DNA of 64,000 nt from Euwallacea fornicatus (lineage: Eukaryota; Arthropoda; Insecta; Coleoptera; Curculionidae): positions 3,410,001 through 3,474,000 of the forward strand of contig NC_089552.1 in the NCBI RefSeq assembly GCF_040115645.1, given 5' to 3'. The position numbers were made by a program, and so were the translations under genes. Positions 49,330 to 62,189 of the stretch are shown piece by piece (positions within the stretch are counted from its first letter, which is position 1; each line of letters begins with the position of its first letter). The notes beneath the pieces are model-generated. The model was given only the letters and a program-made list of their open reading frames with translations. It ran no database searches and had not been told where the DNA came from.

Positions 49330-52300
49330 CAATTACCTGCTATTATTTATTATCCATTCACAAGAACCGTTAAATATAAATTTTGGAGGACTTAAAGGTA
49401 AGGATAATTTTTTTCTAAATCTTGCCCTTTTCTCTATGTTAATTTTTTTGTTTTTTTTTTCCTGCTTAATGTCCTCCTGAATATCCAATTTCTTCAGTTT
49501 TAATTACGTAGGTATTATGCAATATAGGAACATTGAAGTTTCAATAGGTGACCGTCACCAAATAATAAAAAATCTTTATGATTTATGACATATTTTGCGT
49601 TTTGTTTACTAATTTTCTAAAACAGGTAAAACTTTTGAAATTAGAACCATCTATTCTCTATTTTCAATACAAGACCTCCACGTGAGAAAATGCATACGCC
49701 CGTTTTAAAATTTTTATTATGAGACTCAGAAAAATGAACCAAATAGAGAAGTCGTGCAGTATGTTCTAAAAAACTCCATGGTTCTAAAGAAAAAAACAGT
49801 TGTACATAATCTTTTACAGGCTAAAGCTTAAATTTTTTTTTATGGTACACCTTGGACATTACTTCTATATATGAGGACAACTATTTCATTTCATATATTT
49901 TTCTATGCCTTCTAATAATATAAAACAGGGATGAGAGAAAGGGATGTAGATTCACGTGTGAAAAGTTTGTACATCTCTAAAAAAAATTGATAAAATAAAA
50001 TGTCATATATATTTATTGATACTTTAGCGGTCAGTGTTTCGATGTTTTCCAAAAATTTAAAAATTAAATTTAAATACAGTGTTCTCATGAAAAAAAATGC
50101 ATCTTTCACAAAATATATAAGCATGGCACCTATGCGGGAATCAATACCAAATCTTATATTGGACTCTAATACACACTAAAAATCCATACATTTCCAGCTT
50201 TCAATATGTTTTTCTCAGATCTAGTTCTTCCATTTGTTTTTTTTTTACAACAGATCCTATACACTGAAATTTTTAGCCTATGACCAGAAATCTGGAATCT
50301 GTGTTGGCTTTTCAAATCATAAGGAAAATCTACACAATAATCATAAAACCTGAATTATCTTTTATAGCACATTATAGAATATTGCCTCACTCAACTGACC
50401 TCTTATGTGTCATTAATTCGTTATTCGGGATTTAAAAAATCAAATCCATTCCCCTCACCGTATTAATTTTCTCATAAAATCAACTCTTGCATTTGACAAC
50501 AACTTGAAAACGTGGTTCAAAATAATCCACTATCATTTAGGAAATGTTAATCTGGTTTCATATTAAATCACATATAGTAATAATTTACTGTTTATATAAC
50601 TACAACCCTCATCTCCCCCTTAAATATAATAATACCTATCCATAATTAATGTATTTGTGTCCCTTTCGCCGCTGCTTTATGTAGGAGCGGCAAACGTGCC
50701 CTAGTGACCTCAATTGAATTCGAATTTTATTTCTCATTTTACTAGAAAGTAGCCAAATCGTAGTGTTCTACTTCACGTAATAGATTATACCTCTAATATA
50801 GGACAATATAATACATCAATTATGTACATTTCATAAACATTAGTAATATTGAAGGGAAATTGAAAATTAAACAGATTTAATCATGGCAATATCTTGATTA
50901 ATGTCCGATCGCTATGCGGGAACATGTATTTGCTACTACAATTAGTACTAAGATCATATGGTTGCTATTACTTTAAATCGTGATTAAATGTTTAAGCAAT
51001 GTTAATCCAACGGCAGATAAAAACTTATATACAACTTTGGTGGACATTGAGTCTGTTGTTTGGAGGCCTTTAAAGGACTCCTTCAAGAGAGGCCACTCTT
51101 TTAATAATTTTCTCAATCATTAAATTAGCTTTTACTCGCGTTTCCAAGCTAAAACTATAATATTAGTCCTTTTATTTCATTCCTCAATTTTCATTTTACC
51201 ATCATATACTCTGCCCTATTACCACTACTACACATACAACCCATCATTATCAACCCCATAAATCTGGACTTACGCCACGTATGCAAGTATAAGCGTCCAA
51301 TGTAAAATCCTACCTTTAATTGAGGTGGAACTTGGAAAGAGAAAACTGGAAAAATCAATATAATCATACAGTGGAGACATTATTCCTGGAAAATCTTAAC
51401 CTTGAACCCATTTTGCCTTGTGGAACTTGATAGTTGGCACATTATTTTCACCTGACCAGTTAAACATAACGACCACCTGTTCATGAATTATTTAGTAGAG
51501 CTGCATGCATGGATAATGTAATGGGTTTGTTCTACGTGGCCTTAGATAGATAAATGTGGAAGTTAATAGTCAATAAACTTTAGTTCAATAAATATAAAGC
51601 ATTATGTTGTGACGACTAAAAGCATGAAAATGATGGTTAGTTTTCTTACCCCTTGTAACTTCAATGGCACATGAAGTTTAAAAACAAATATTATTATCCG
51701 AACGAGAAATCTGCAACTTACTGACTGGAACGAGCACCACAAAGTAAGACTTGAAAACCATGGAAAGTCGGTCAAGAGGAAAGCCTGAGATGCCTTATTT
51801 ACGCAGCAACTTCACGAAGAGGAGCATATTCCTTGGAAGCTTTATTTACAACTTTACATTTAAGAATTTAATAAGGAAATCTTAAGTAACCGACAAAATA
51901 AACGAAGTAAATTACAATAATTTCTTTATAAGGCCAAGGTCTCTGGCATTGTTTCTTTACGGCTTAATGTTTTCATTTCATTTAAAAAATCAGCTTAAAC
52001 GTTATTAAGCACGAAAAGCAACGGGAATTTGCATATACGCGCACGCACTATAACCCATTCAGATTTAGTTCTATGAAAAAAGTTGTTTCACTGTTATAAA
52101 TAGAGGATTAGCAAGGTATTGCCACTATTATTCAGGTGATAAGAGATACAATAAAATCGTGAAAAGCACCCTAAAAATTCGATTTTGTTCATGAAATCTT
52201 ACTGCAACACAATGGAGAAATGCCTTCTAGTAGATTGAATAATATTTAATAATAATAATAATATTAAATGATAATTAATAATAACGAACTAAATATAAAA

Positions 52301-52520
52301 CGCTACACCCAACAGAATAAAAAAAAACCTACAACAATGTACTAATCACTTTGTGCCCATTGGAAATCTAATTAATTCAAGGTAGGGTCAATATTCTGTG
52401 GCTCTTGTGCTTGAACATGCAAGGACAATATTTACTCAAGCTCCCTTTGGACAAAAACAATTTTAATGGAAACATTTTCAGTGCTAATATCTTGTACAAT
52501 ACTTGAAACGTGTTTTTGTT
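49330..52520. other. Intergenic or 5' intron of the kinesin gene
   Basis: Very AT-rich. Contains an AAT/ATA microsatellite near 52245-52275. No coding exon seen. Confidence 0.4.
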
Positions 52521-52558
52521 CCAGATGAGTACAATAGAAAGATAATACTTTAGGCAGC

Positions 52559-55500
52559 ATGGCTGAAAACGTTAGAGTGATAGTGAGATGCCGGCCTATG
52601 AACAAGAGGGAAACTGACACCAACTGTAAGGTAAGTCCAAGTTTGCGCGAAGTGCGCCTATTTGGAAACTCCCATCCGTGGTCAGTCTATAGAGAAGAAC
52701 AACTTTGGGTTAAAAAATAATGTTTCAATTCGTTATGCAGGAGATTCTAGGGAAAATGTTCTTTTTTCACAAACAACCATGAATTGCTCGCCATCACTAG
52801 GACCAACAGTGAAATTTTTGCATGCAAATGCCGACATCACCTTGATACTTGTATTTGCCATTCCAGTGCGTAGTAAAAATCCAGAATCCGGTTGTGGAAA
52901 CATGGGACCCTGGAGAAGGCCCCGCGTACCCGAAAACCTTCACCTTCGATTCTACCTACGACCAGAACTCCAATACCGAGGCCATCTACAATGATATCTG
53001 TTATCCTTTAGTAGAGGTGGGAAGATACACTAAACTCCATAAAATTTAATTGAATAAACAACCTCCTCTTTAGAGTGTTCTGGAAGGATACAATGCAACG
53101 ATCTTCGTCTATGGTCAAACAGGTTGCGGGAAGTCATTTACCATGGAAGGAATCAAAGGACCGGATTTCAGTCAAAAAGGAGTTATTTCTAGAGCTTTTG
53201 AACACGCGTTTGAGGCGATCTCAGTTACAAGTGGAGTGAAATACCTTGCTATGGTCAGCTATTTGGAAATTTACAACGAACAAATTCGGTAACGTATTCA
53301 TCAGGGAGAACTTAACCGCGTATTTAATAATTTTTTATAATTGCTGCTTGAATTAGAAACTTATTGATTGTTTATAGAACTCCGCGAAGTTCAAAACTTT
53401 TTCTATTGCGCCATGACCTAAGCATTAAATATTTTATTCATAACATATTAAAGTATCATCGTTATACGTGTTGCGGGCTCCTTGAGAGCAGAATAGGGCT
53501 CAACTCAATAAAAAAGAGGAGAACTAAATTCTAGAATCAACATGTATCTGAATCAAAATTTATGAGACAAAATCATAAGGTGGCTTTTTAGCTTCATAGC
53601 TCCGTGCATGAGTTTTTCACTTCACCGTCAGGAATGTGGGCTTAATGATTAGAACCTAATAGCTCACAACAAGTGAACGGACATTTGTTCCTCTTGAATA
53701 TCTCATTAGTATACTTCAAAGTAACACATAACTCCGGTTTAAGCTTGACCTATTAATTGTTCCTCAGAAATAATTTCGTCACGTCTTTTCAGGGATTTAT
53801 TAGTGCCAAACGACAAACTGGCGACCAATGGCTCTCTCAGCTTGAAAGAAACCCCTACAGAAGGAGTCACCGTACCAGGTACCGATACTATATTCTTAAC
53901 AACTCCCTTTAACCCAGATTAACCCTTTCCGCAACCATAAGGTCTGGCATTGCACCCAGTGCATAATGCTCAAGAAGCCGAATTTTACTTGAACATGGGC
54001 TCCAAAAACCGCATGATAGGAGCCACTTTGATGAACCAAAACAGCTCGAGAAGTCACAGCATTTTCACCATCAGTATTGAGCAGCTGAACAATGTGAACA
54101 ACAATCAAAGCATAAGGAAGGGCAAGTTGAATTTGGTAGATTTGGCAGGGTCCGAGAGACAGACTAAGACTGGGGCCACTGGGGATAGGCTTAAAGAAGC
54201 TACGAAAATCAATTTGTCTTTAAGTGCCCTTGGGAATGTTATTTCTGCATTGGTTGATGGCAAGGCTAAGCACATTCCTTACAGAGATTCTAAGTTGACT
54301 AGACTATTACAGGTATAGATGCCGAATTAAATATCTGAGGTTCTTGAGATTATTCTTGTATTTACAGGACTCTTTGGGGGGTAACACCAGGACATTAATG
54401 ATAGCCTGCGTAAGCCCTGCAGATCGTGACTACATGGAGACTTTGTCGACGTTAAGATACGCCAATCGAGCTAAAAATATTAGCAACAAGCCTAAAGTCA
54501 ACGAGGATCCAAAAGACACAATCCTCAGAAAATACCAAGAGGAAATTGAACGCCTGAAATCACTGCTCACATTCCAACACGAGCCTGACGGGCTTCGAAT
54601 GATCAGTATTACCGAGTCTGACCACATAGAAAATGTTAATCAAACCCGAATTGTGGAATTGGACGCAAAGAAGGACAAACTTCTACACGAGTACCAAAGG
54701 GAAATGGAGAAATTGAGGAATTTGCATGAAAGTGAAAAGCACGAAAAAGAAACTGTGATAAAGCAAATACAAGCGATAAAGGAGGAGTACGAGGAAAACA
54801 TACGAAGACTGAATGACGAAATTAAGAGCAATACTAGCAAAGAGGTGACGTCCAAGGAGGAAATCATGAAGAGAATTGCGGAGCTGAAAAAGGCTTTGAT
54901 TGGTGGGGAAAAGGCTAACGATAAGGAGCTGTCGGAGAGGAGATTGAAGAAAAAATTAGCTGCGGAAGAAAGAGCTAGGTAAATATTATGTGCAACGTGT
55001 CGACAAATAATATTATGTAGTCGATAATTTTTCAGCTTAATAGCCCATCTCCTCGCGAAAATCGATATGGACGAGGACCGACAACTTCTTCAGAATCAGT
55101 ACAAAGACATCAGTCACGAATTGAACTTAAAAAGTGAGATTTTACGGAAATACCGATATAAAGTGAAAATGCTAGAACGGGAGATAAACGATATTCAGAG
55201 TGAGTTTCAGCAGGAGAGGGAAGACTATTTGGAGACAATAAGAAAGCAGAATAGGAAGCTTAAGCTGTTAAGCCAAATTAACGAGAAGATAGCGACCACT
55301 TTGAAGAAGGATTGCAACTATTGGTAAACGATTACTTTGTATTAAAATAAGAACGTAATCATTTGTCATTTGATGGTGATAAAGGACTATAAAACGTGTT
55401 TAAAGAAACGCGTTTTTTTTTTAGCGATTTGGACTCTGTTAAAGACCAAGCAGTGTGGCTTGAAGACAGTCAAAAATATAAACTACCAGATTTGGTAATC

Positions 55501-56846
55501 CCCAGAACCAAACTTCCTCCAGCTGGTGAGATTATTTGCTGATTTAAATTAATGTCTGTCTAATATTTTAGTTTGATGATTTCAGTTGGTTGTTAAGATC
55601 ATAGTCATTTCCTAAATTAAGCAAAAATTAAGGTAATTTTAGTTTTTAATAACCAATTGTATAGGACGTTTTTCCGACATACAAACGGCACCAGCCAGAC
55701 TAAACAGCGAAAATTCCCTGAACAGGCAAAATTCAATCGACCAGGTGAAAATCTAAAATTTCATCAAAATTTTCAATGTTCTGGCTTCTTCAATATCTGT
55801 ACTTCTTGCTTATTTTTGCCTAAATACTTCAAGTTTTTCTACATCATCGCAAATAATTTCTTTAATTTAGCTCCCTTGCTATCTCTTGCACGCTGCTTCT
55901 TTGCACAGGACAGAACCATGACCGAATAAATTCGATAAGTGCCAACTCAGTTTTTGAGGTAAATAAAATTTATCAGCACTTTGATTGTAAATTATATAGT
56001 TTTTTACACTTCATCTTACTCTTAAATTTATGTATACAATTGAAAATTGTTATAATTTATCTAATCCCTTTCATGGAACTTGTAGAAAAATGCCAAATCC
56101 GATCAACAAGACCTCATATCGAGCTATTTCGAACCAACCTCAAAAAGAGCCAATGAGCTGTTAAGCCAAAATAGAAGAGTAGATCCTCAGATGGTGTTTA
56201 ATACTTGGAAAGGTGGGTGTATCTGTGTTTTTGTGTGAAAAGGCAAATTATCTGAAGGTACATAGTGAAAAAGACCTTATCGCATAGATTCAGCCCTTTT
56301 GCTTTTTTACTATCTATATGAAAGATTATAAAACTATATTTGCATCTCAATAAATCGCTGATAAAATAGTTTGCGACTTTTTTCCCTGACAATTCACTAC
56401 ATGAACTATTTTTTACTTAGACTTAGTTAACCACTCAATTAAAAAATATCCCAAAAAATATCACGAAATTATACGGGTACCTACGGATATTTCGCCTTTC
56501 TTCCCTTTATCTTAACCCTGGATGAGTATACCAAGTAAGAAAAAGGTCATGCACATTTTCCAGATTTTGCAAAGAAAAACAAAACTAGATCTACTGAGCA
56601 CTTGGACTTTGATTCTTCTGCCAGGAATATTGCCGCTAACAATTTCAAAGGTTTAAGCAATCATTGGCTAACCTCTGGGGCGGGTACTGGTGAATATTGT
56701 TTTTTAAATGACTGGTCTTACGTAAAATTCTTCCAGATTCGCCATTTAATTCAGATAATTTAAAAAAGCCATTCCGTCTGCAGGCTCTACCTGACATTAA
56801 CAGCAATGGCAGGAAAACTCATCTAAATACCATGGAATTGCTTTAA
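52559..56846 (+). CDS. Kinesin-2 family motor, KIF17/OSM-3 type
   Basis: Plus-end microtubule motor, known in this family for intraflagellar transport in sensory cilia. Exons: 52559-52630, 52867-53016, 53074-53288, 53793-53878, 53942-54312, 54368-54978, 55036-55323, 55425-55525, 55665-55744, 56086-56212, 56564-56689, 56737-56846. All are GT..AG with frame kept, coding 778 residues. The start MAENVRVIVRCRPMN fits the family. The motor has the P-loop GQTGCGKS (88-95), switch I NQNSSRSHS (206-214), switch II LVDLAGSE (239-246) and ends STLRYANRAKNI. The neck NKPKVNEDPKDTILRKYQEE closely follows KIF17, which separates it from KIF3A/B. Charged coiled coil (about 350-600) precedes a low-complexity tail ending HLNTMELL. 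The length lies between nematode OSM-3 and vertebrate KIF17. An acceptor at 52521-52524 implies an upstream non-coding exon. Exon 11 could instead stop at 56650 in the same frame. Confidence 0.93.
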
Positions 56847-56993
56847 ATTAAATAATCAATTATACATAAAATATTATAAAGTATTTTTACCATTGTAATG
56901 AGACAGTAAATTATGTACTTAATTTTTGTGAAATGTATATAAAAAATTTGTTATTGTTATATTAACTTGTAGTTGGAATAATGCAAAACTTAG

Positions 56994-56999
56994 AATAAA
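56994..56999 (+). terminator. Poly(A) signal of the kinesin gene
   Basis: AATAAA about 150 nt after the stop codon. A second AATAAA is at 57037-57042. Confidence 0.6.
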
Positions 57000-57064
57000 G
57001 TGTGATATTTTGTTATGAAATGATGCTAATTTTCTGAATAAACTATCGATTTTAAGTGAATGTA

Positions 57065-57070
57065 TTTATT
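57065..57070 (-). terminator. Poly(A) signal of the COA7-like gene
   Basis: AATAAA on the minus strand about 170 nt past the stop. It faces the kinesin poly(A) signals only 25-70 bp away. Confidence 0.5.
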
Positions 57071-57240
57071 AAAACAGCTCGATGAATAAATGGGACGTAT
57101 ATATTCAATAAAAAATAGTCAACAATAAATAATTACAACACTCTTAAAATCTCCAAGCTGTAAAAAATACTATGAGGAAAATAACGGGATACTATTAAAA
57201 AAAAACCACGTAGTCATAATTTCCGGGTTTTTTCTCATCA

Positions 57241-58862
57241 TTAGTCTAATCCTAGCCCGAATTTCAATGTTTCTGATGGTTTAGTAATTTCATTTTGCGT
57301 TTCTAGTGCTATGGACTTATATTTCTGGGCCTTCTCCTCGTTTTTCTCCACTCCATCGCCTTTTGCGTACATTTGGCTAACGTTCGCGCAACTATACATG
57401 TTACCCAATTTGCATCCTTCCAAAGCATACTTGAATGCCTTTTCCATATTTCTAGGAATGTCATAATTGTCTTTTTCCTGAGTTTCCCCTACTGCACTGC
57501 CATCCTTTGCACCTGCTATATAAAGGCTTGATAGATAGTAACATGCCATTCCATTTTCTGCCGCGCAGGATTTCTCTAATAAAGTAGCTCCCTAAGAACG
57601 AAAAACTACAAGCCTTATCTCTTGGTGTAAACTGAATTTCAATTTACAAGCTTCAATTTAGGGACAACTTACCTTCACAACATCTTGTTTAACCCCTAAA
57701 GAATCATTCTTGGTAACCAATAACACAGCTTGGTTGAAACATGAAAAAGGCTCATTTAAATTACATCCTTTCTCAAAGTAGTCATAAGCTGATTTGTAAT
57801 CAGATTTTTTTGTAGCTTTACCAGTGAGACAATAGGCGCCATATTTGAGGCAACTCTTGGCAAAGTTGTATTCATCACAGTTGTTTCTATACACTTTGGC
57901 TGCTTTTTCAAAATCTTTTTTGATGGCTTCTAGGAAGTCGGCAAGTAAGTGACAAACTAGAAACAATTTTGTCTTTTTTTTGACAGTCGAAAATATATTG
58001 AAACCAGAACTGAATCATAACAAATCTACATGTGAATGATTTTAATGATTCCACAAGCAGATTTTAGAGACATTACTTTTCTCAAGTTTAAATAAAATGA
58101 AAATTTTAATTACCAAAAAATCTCTTAAAAAGTATAGCAGATGAACAAAATTGATTAACTAAAGACAAAATATCTTGAGTTCTAAAACTCTAGGAGTTAC
58201 AAAAAATACAGTGTGAACCTTTTTAACATCTCACATCTTGTATCTCCAAATCAAAACATTTTCAAACCTATGCTATATACAGTTCTTTTATTATATTGAT
58301 ACAATCACTCCTTAAAATGTTTCACATTTATCTATTTTCTCAGTTTATCATAGATCGCATTTATTTAATAGCATAAACAGGAAGTACCACATCGTTACTT
58401 TCACTACATAAACACAAATTATAAAAAAGTTGTAGGAGAAAAAGGGCCTATGAGTCAAAACAAATTTCTTTTTAAGTTTTGGGTAATAATTAGAAGACCC
58501 ATGATACTCTTTCTTCTCAATTTTGAAATATAGATTAAATTGACTGAACTTGAAGTTTTAGATCTCCCTACCTTTTAAAAGTAACAAAATGCAAAATCCA
58601 AAGCCACATCACACCAATGAAGTCCCAGTTAGGATTAGACGCTACTGCACATATACAATGATAAAAATATGTATTAAATACCATTTTAAACTTTAAATGA
58701 ACCCAAGTACTAAATAATAATTAAGTATTCTTTGGTAAGCATAGCACTAGTCTTGCCCTTACCTTCAGGTTTCTTCTCGCTGTAACAGCCGAACCTATAT
58801 TCAATCCCTAGATTATTTAGGTATTCTTTAACATCGCTTTCTGATTTTAAATCATAAGCCAT
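57241..58862 (-). CDS. COA7-like Sel1-repeat protein (cytochrome c oxidase assembly factor 7)
   Basis: Mitochondrial assembly factor for respiratory-chain complexes; the known family member acts in the intermembrane space. Three exons (58862-58763, 57956-57673, 57591-57241), all with GT..AG borders and continuous frame, give 244 residues, close to the 231 of the human protein. The N-terminus MAYDLKSESDVKEYLNN matches the human start in layout, and the first Cys pair spans the first intron (FGCYSEKKPE, VCHLLADFLE). Sel1-like repeats follow, each carrying two cysteines 7-8 residues apart: CDEYNFAKSC, CNLNEPFSC, CAAENGMAC and CKLGNMYSC. This is the pattern of disulfide-pinned helical hairpins that COA7 uses. 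A charged insert (GETQEKDNYDIPRNM) separates two repeats, and the C-terminus ends ETLKFGLGLD. There is no classical mitochondrial presequence, as expected for a Cys-rich intermembrane-space protein. Confidence 0.93.
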
Positions 58863-59033
58863 AACTTATTAATTAATAATAATGCTTTAAAATCGAAATA
58901 AACTCCAAAATATTCGGAAACCAGGAAAAGAAAGTGTGAGGTTAATGACTATGTTCTTAATGTTTACGTTTGGCCTCACAGATGGCGCGCAATTTTAATA
59001 AATTTCTACAATCTTCTAAAACCACAAAGGAAG

Positions 59034-59041
59034 TGACGTCA
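59034..59041. promoter_or_regulatory. Perfect CRE palindrome upstream of the COA7-like gene
   Basis: TGACGTCA lies 172 bp upstream of the start codon. AGATGGCGCGC, another common promoter word, is nearer the gene at about 58979-58990. Both sit in the interval where the COA7-like promoter should be. Confidence 0.45.
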
Positions 59042-61152
59042 CAAGACGCTCGATTTAAATTTCATTAACGCATTATATTAAATTATGCGCAATTTTTAAA
59101 TTAATGTTAATCACTGCTAATTAATTTCTTCCATGAAATTATATGTATTGTCAGAATTTCGGTCACTTGTCAAACTAATAGACAACTTTACTTGTGTAGG
59201 TTTTAATTATGGCGTAAAAAATATTATCATTTTGAAGATGTTTATAGCACAGTACATAATTACTATTCAGTAGATTTTTTTGATCTTCAAATAAACTGAA
59301 AATTTCAAAGGAAAGGTATACTTTCACTTTGCGGGTGTTTAGAAACAATATTTATATTGCCACTTATCCAAACACGCGCTAAACACCATCAGCCACTCAT
59401 GTCCAGAATTTATAGAAGTTTAAACAGCCCTCATAATCCATATCCAACATTTTATTTCTGTATATTTTTAGATCGTTCCTTCACATTTTGCGCTATAAAT
59501 AACTGGTTTGTTTTGTTTATAGAAATCTGACCGTGTCGATTTTTTGCGCAGCGTATCCGGCTAATGCAGTTTTATTAATAATAAATTGATTGAAGTAAAT
59601 TATGTAAACAAATTTAAGACATCTGATTATTCTATGAAAGAACTAAGTAGTTGATGTTTTTAAGTTTTTGCTCTTGAGCACCAAATACAAAGGTAGAATG
59701 GGTGGCTTTTGGCCGTTTTATATATACCTATATGAATTTCGTTGAGGTCCAGACCATGCACTCGACACTCAAGCAGTCTGAAAGAAAGGAAATTTCGTAC
59801 TTGGAAATGAGCCAGATTTCAGGATAATGGATGTACCTGCTGATATACAACGCACACCTATTGTGATATCTTATGAAAATTTGTATATTTTTCAGTTAAT
59901 TTTTTATGCAGTTACATACTATGTTGAAAACAATATTTTTGATTATTTTGTAGTGATTGAGAATATTGCGTTTAGAATCTATCAAATGAGGCACCAGTGA
60001 AATCATCAATAGTTTTGCTAAGGAACTTAATGTCTTCATTTTTCTTATCAGCTACAAAAGAGCCTCAGACATTAGAAAAGCGATTCCAAATATACCAAAA
60101 TCTTCTATCTTTAATAATCAAAATTGGCTATTTTGTTGGATCTCCACCGTACATATAAAGCTCAATTGAAGTTGGTGACATCCGCAGCCATGGGCTGGTC
60201 TCGCGCTCATTATACTTATTTTAGTTCCAATAATAGGCCACCGTAGCTTTCAGCTTTCCAAGAACTCCCCACAAAGGCTGATGGCCAACTTCCTTCACCA
60301 AAAAGTTGTTATTTCAGAAAGTCTAACGAAAAGCACAAAGTGAACGAAAATTAGTACTCTCGCATCGAAAAATCCCGTATATAAATAGAAACTTTGTAAT
60401 GTTTGGACGTAGTTTGACGTAGAAGGCACATCGGACCGTGCCAGACTGGATTCCGCATCGGATTTTAGTTCATCCACGAATATTGCGTTGTTTTGAATCG
60501 AGTGGAGTAAAGAAGAAAATCTTCTTTATTTAGGAAAATAAAGTTTCTCCGAGTACAGTGACCCAGAGAGGCTAAAGCCCCAACTAAGGTATGTCGCATT
60601 ATGAGAGTTGTGTGGGAGGAGTTCTTTTGTCCGATAACAACAAAGGTCCTAATAATTATTATCTTAAAGTCCTTCGACTATATTGGTGCATCACTTCATT
60701 CACTTAGGAAACCATAGCCATGAATGAGTCTTTATAAGCTGCGTTCGGGTATATGAAACTATTTATTATTAATATCGATCACCGATCAAACTCCGCGTGT
60801 GGGTCAATGAAATGCAGCAAAACTATTCACAATAAACAAGGGACTAATATTGTTTTAAATGTTTAAGAACAAAAGGTTTTGCACGTGAATCTACCTATGC
60901 CAAAGTTATTTTTACTTTTGCATCGCATTTATCATCCATATATTTGCGAACAACACCACCTTTTCGTAAATATTGCTAAATTAGAAAAGGCAGGATGAAG
61001 ATGTATTTGTGAGTGAAGACCCAAGAGATTCTATCGGGGAAAATCTTGATGAGATGCTTCTTCGCATCAGCTGTGATATTTCTGTGATAAACCAATCTAG
61101 GGATTCTTTTGTGATATTTGTGAATATTGATGTGCGGTTATTGAGGTGAAAG
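59042..61152. other. Gene-poor stretch
   Basis: No supportable exon or recognised repeat. Confidence 0.4.
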
Positions 61153-61185
61153 ATGTGCCTTCTTTGCTATTTGAACGATTATGCG
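61153..61185 (+). CDS. Possible first coding exon of an unseen gene
   Basis: An ATG opens a short frame (MCLLCYLNDYA) that runs into a strong donor, GCG/GTAAGT, at 61185. No following exon is recognisable to the end of the window, and eleven codons cannot be matched to any family, so this may be chance. Confidence 0.2.
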
Positions 61186-61329
61186 GTAAGTTTCTCAGTT
61201 TCTTGGTAGCTTTTTTTATTAAGTAATAAGAATCCATTCAAATCTTGGCCTTTAACGAAAGGATTTAGCGTATTAACATTCTAGAGGGGGTGATGAAAGA
61301 TAGATTGTATTAACTATCACAATTCCGTA

Positions 61330-61490
61330 AGTTGCAATGAACCAATAGTTGTAATGGCGAATGACATGAGTTGCATGCCGCATGGAGTGCGAAGCCGGTT
61401 TTATACCAGAAGTCAACCGACGCTCACGCTCGCGCTCAATCTAATTTGAATGTATATAAAAGCGAAGTGCTCATATTAGTTCTCACTGGT
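61330..61490 (+). promoter_or_regulatory. TATA-type promoter candidate
   Basis: A GC-richer patch (CGACGCTCACGCTCGCGCTC, about 61420) is followed by TATATAAA at 61453-61460. A TCTCACT initiator-like word lies about 30 bp downstream. No gene is seen attached to it, and the adjoining sequence is part of a repeat, so it could belong to an unrecognised mobile element. Confidence 0.3.
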
Positions 61491-61507
61491 GGTAGTATTT
61501 AGTTTCC

Positions 61508-61612
61508 TCTAGATACTATATGTGACGGAATTAGCGGATGTATAACCATGAAATACCTTATTTCATTATCAAGAATAGGCCAACGTTTCGACTTCTAGTC
61601 GCAGTTTCCATT
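61508..61612 (+). repeat. 100 bp direct repeat, copy 1
   Basis: Aligns with 62086-62185: shared blocks are CTA(GA)TACTATAT, ATGAAA.ACCTTAT, TCAAGAA, and CGACTT/GACGTTT near the end. Divergence is high. Confidence 0.5.
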
Positions 61613-62085
61613 GACTCTGAAGAGCTACGCTTTAATAAAGCTAAAATCAAGCTACGCCAGACTAACTAACGTTTAGAATACTTGACCTATTGGATATGCA
61701 CATTGGAACAAATAATTAAAAGAATACAATACATTAGCAACATCAAGAAATGAGGCACTATCCACAAAATTTTAATATTCATAACATAAACGTGAATCTA
61801 TTATTAACAGAATTTATTGCTATTGTACATATATGTACGATAGTTTTGTCATACAGAATATGCCTATATTGGCATGCAAAATATATAATTATGCACTTTC
61901 AGCGAGTATAGAAAAATGCAACACCTCCTTTAAGAAAAGTCCACCTTTTCCTGCTTTCATTGGTAATTTTTAACATTTTCTTTACGACTTTCTTAACATA
62001 AATTTAAAATCGAAATGACAGAGAACATATCTATTTTATATGTGAGATGGTATTGTCACCATATAGAATTCATCTAGAGGACCCT

Positions 62086-62185
62086 AATACTATATACGAC
62101 GTATATTGACGGGTATAGGATAATGAAAGACCTTATCTCTGTCAAGAAAATGGCGACGTTTTAACTGCTATTCCCAGTCTTTAGT
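62086..62185 (+). repeat. 100 bp direct repeat, copy 2
   Basis: Partner of 61508-61612, starting 578 bp downstream of it. Confidence 0.5.
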
Positions 62186-62189
62186 CAAG

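Noticed and set aside
61508..62185. LTR pair of a small retrotransposon
   Set aside because: The repeats are too diverged and too close, and there are no TG..CA ends, primer-binding site or coding between them.
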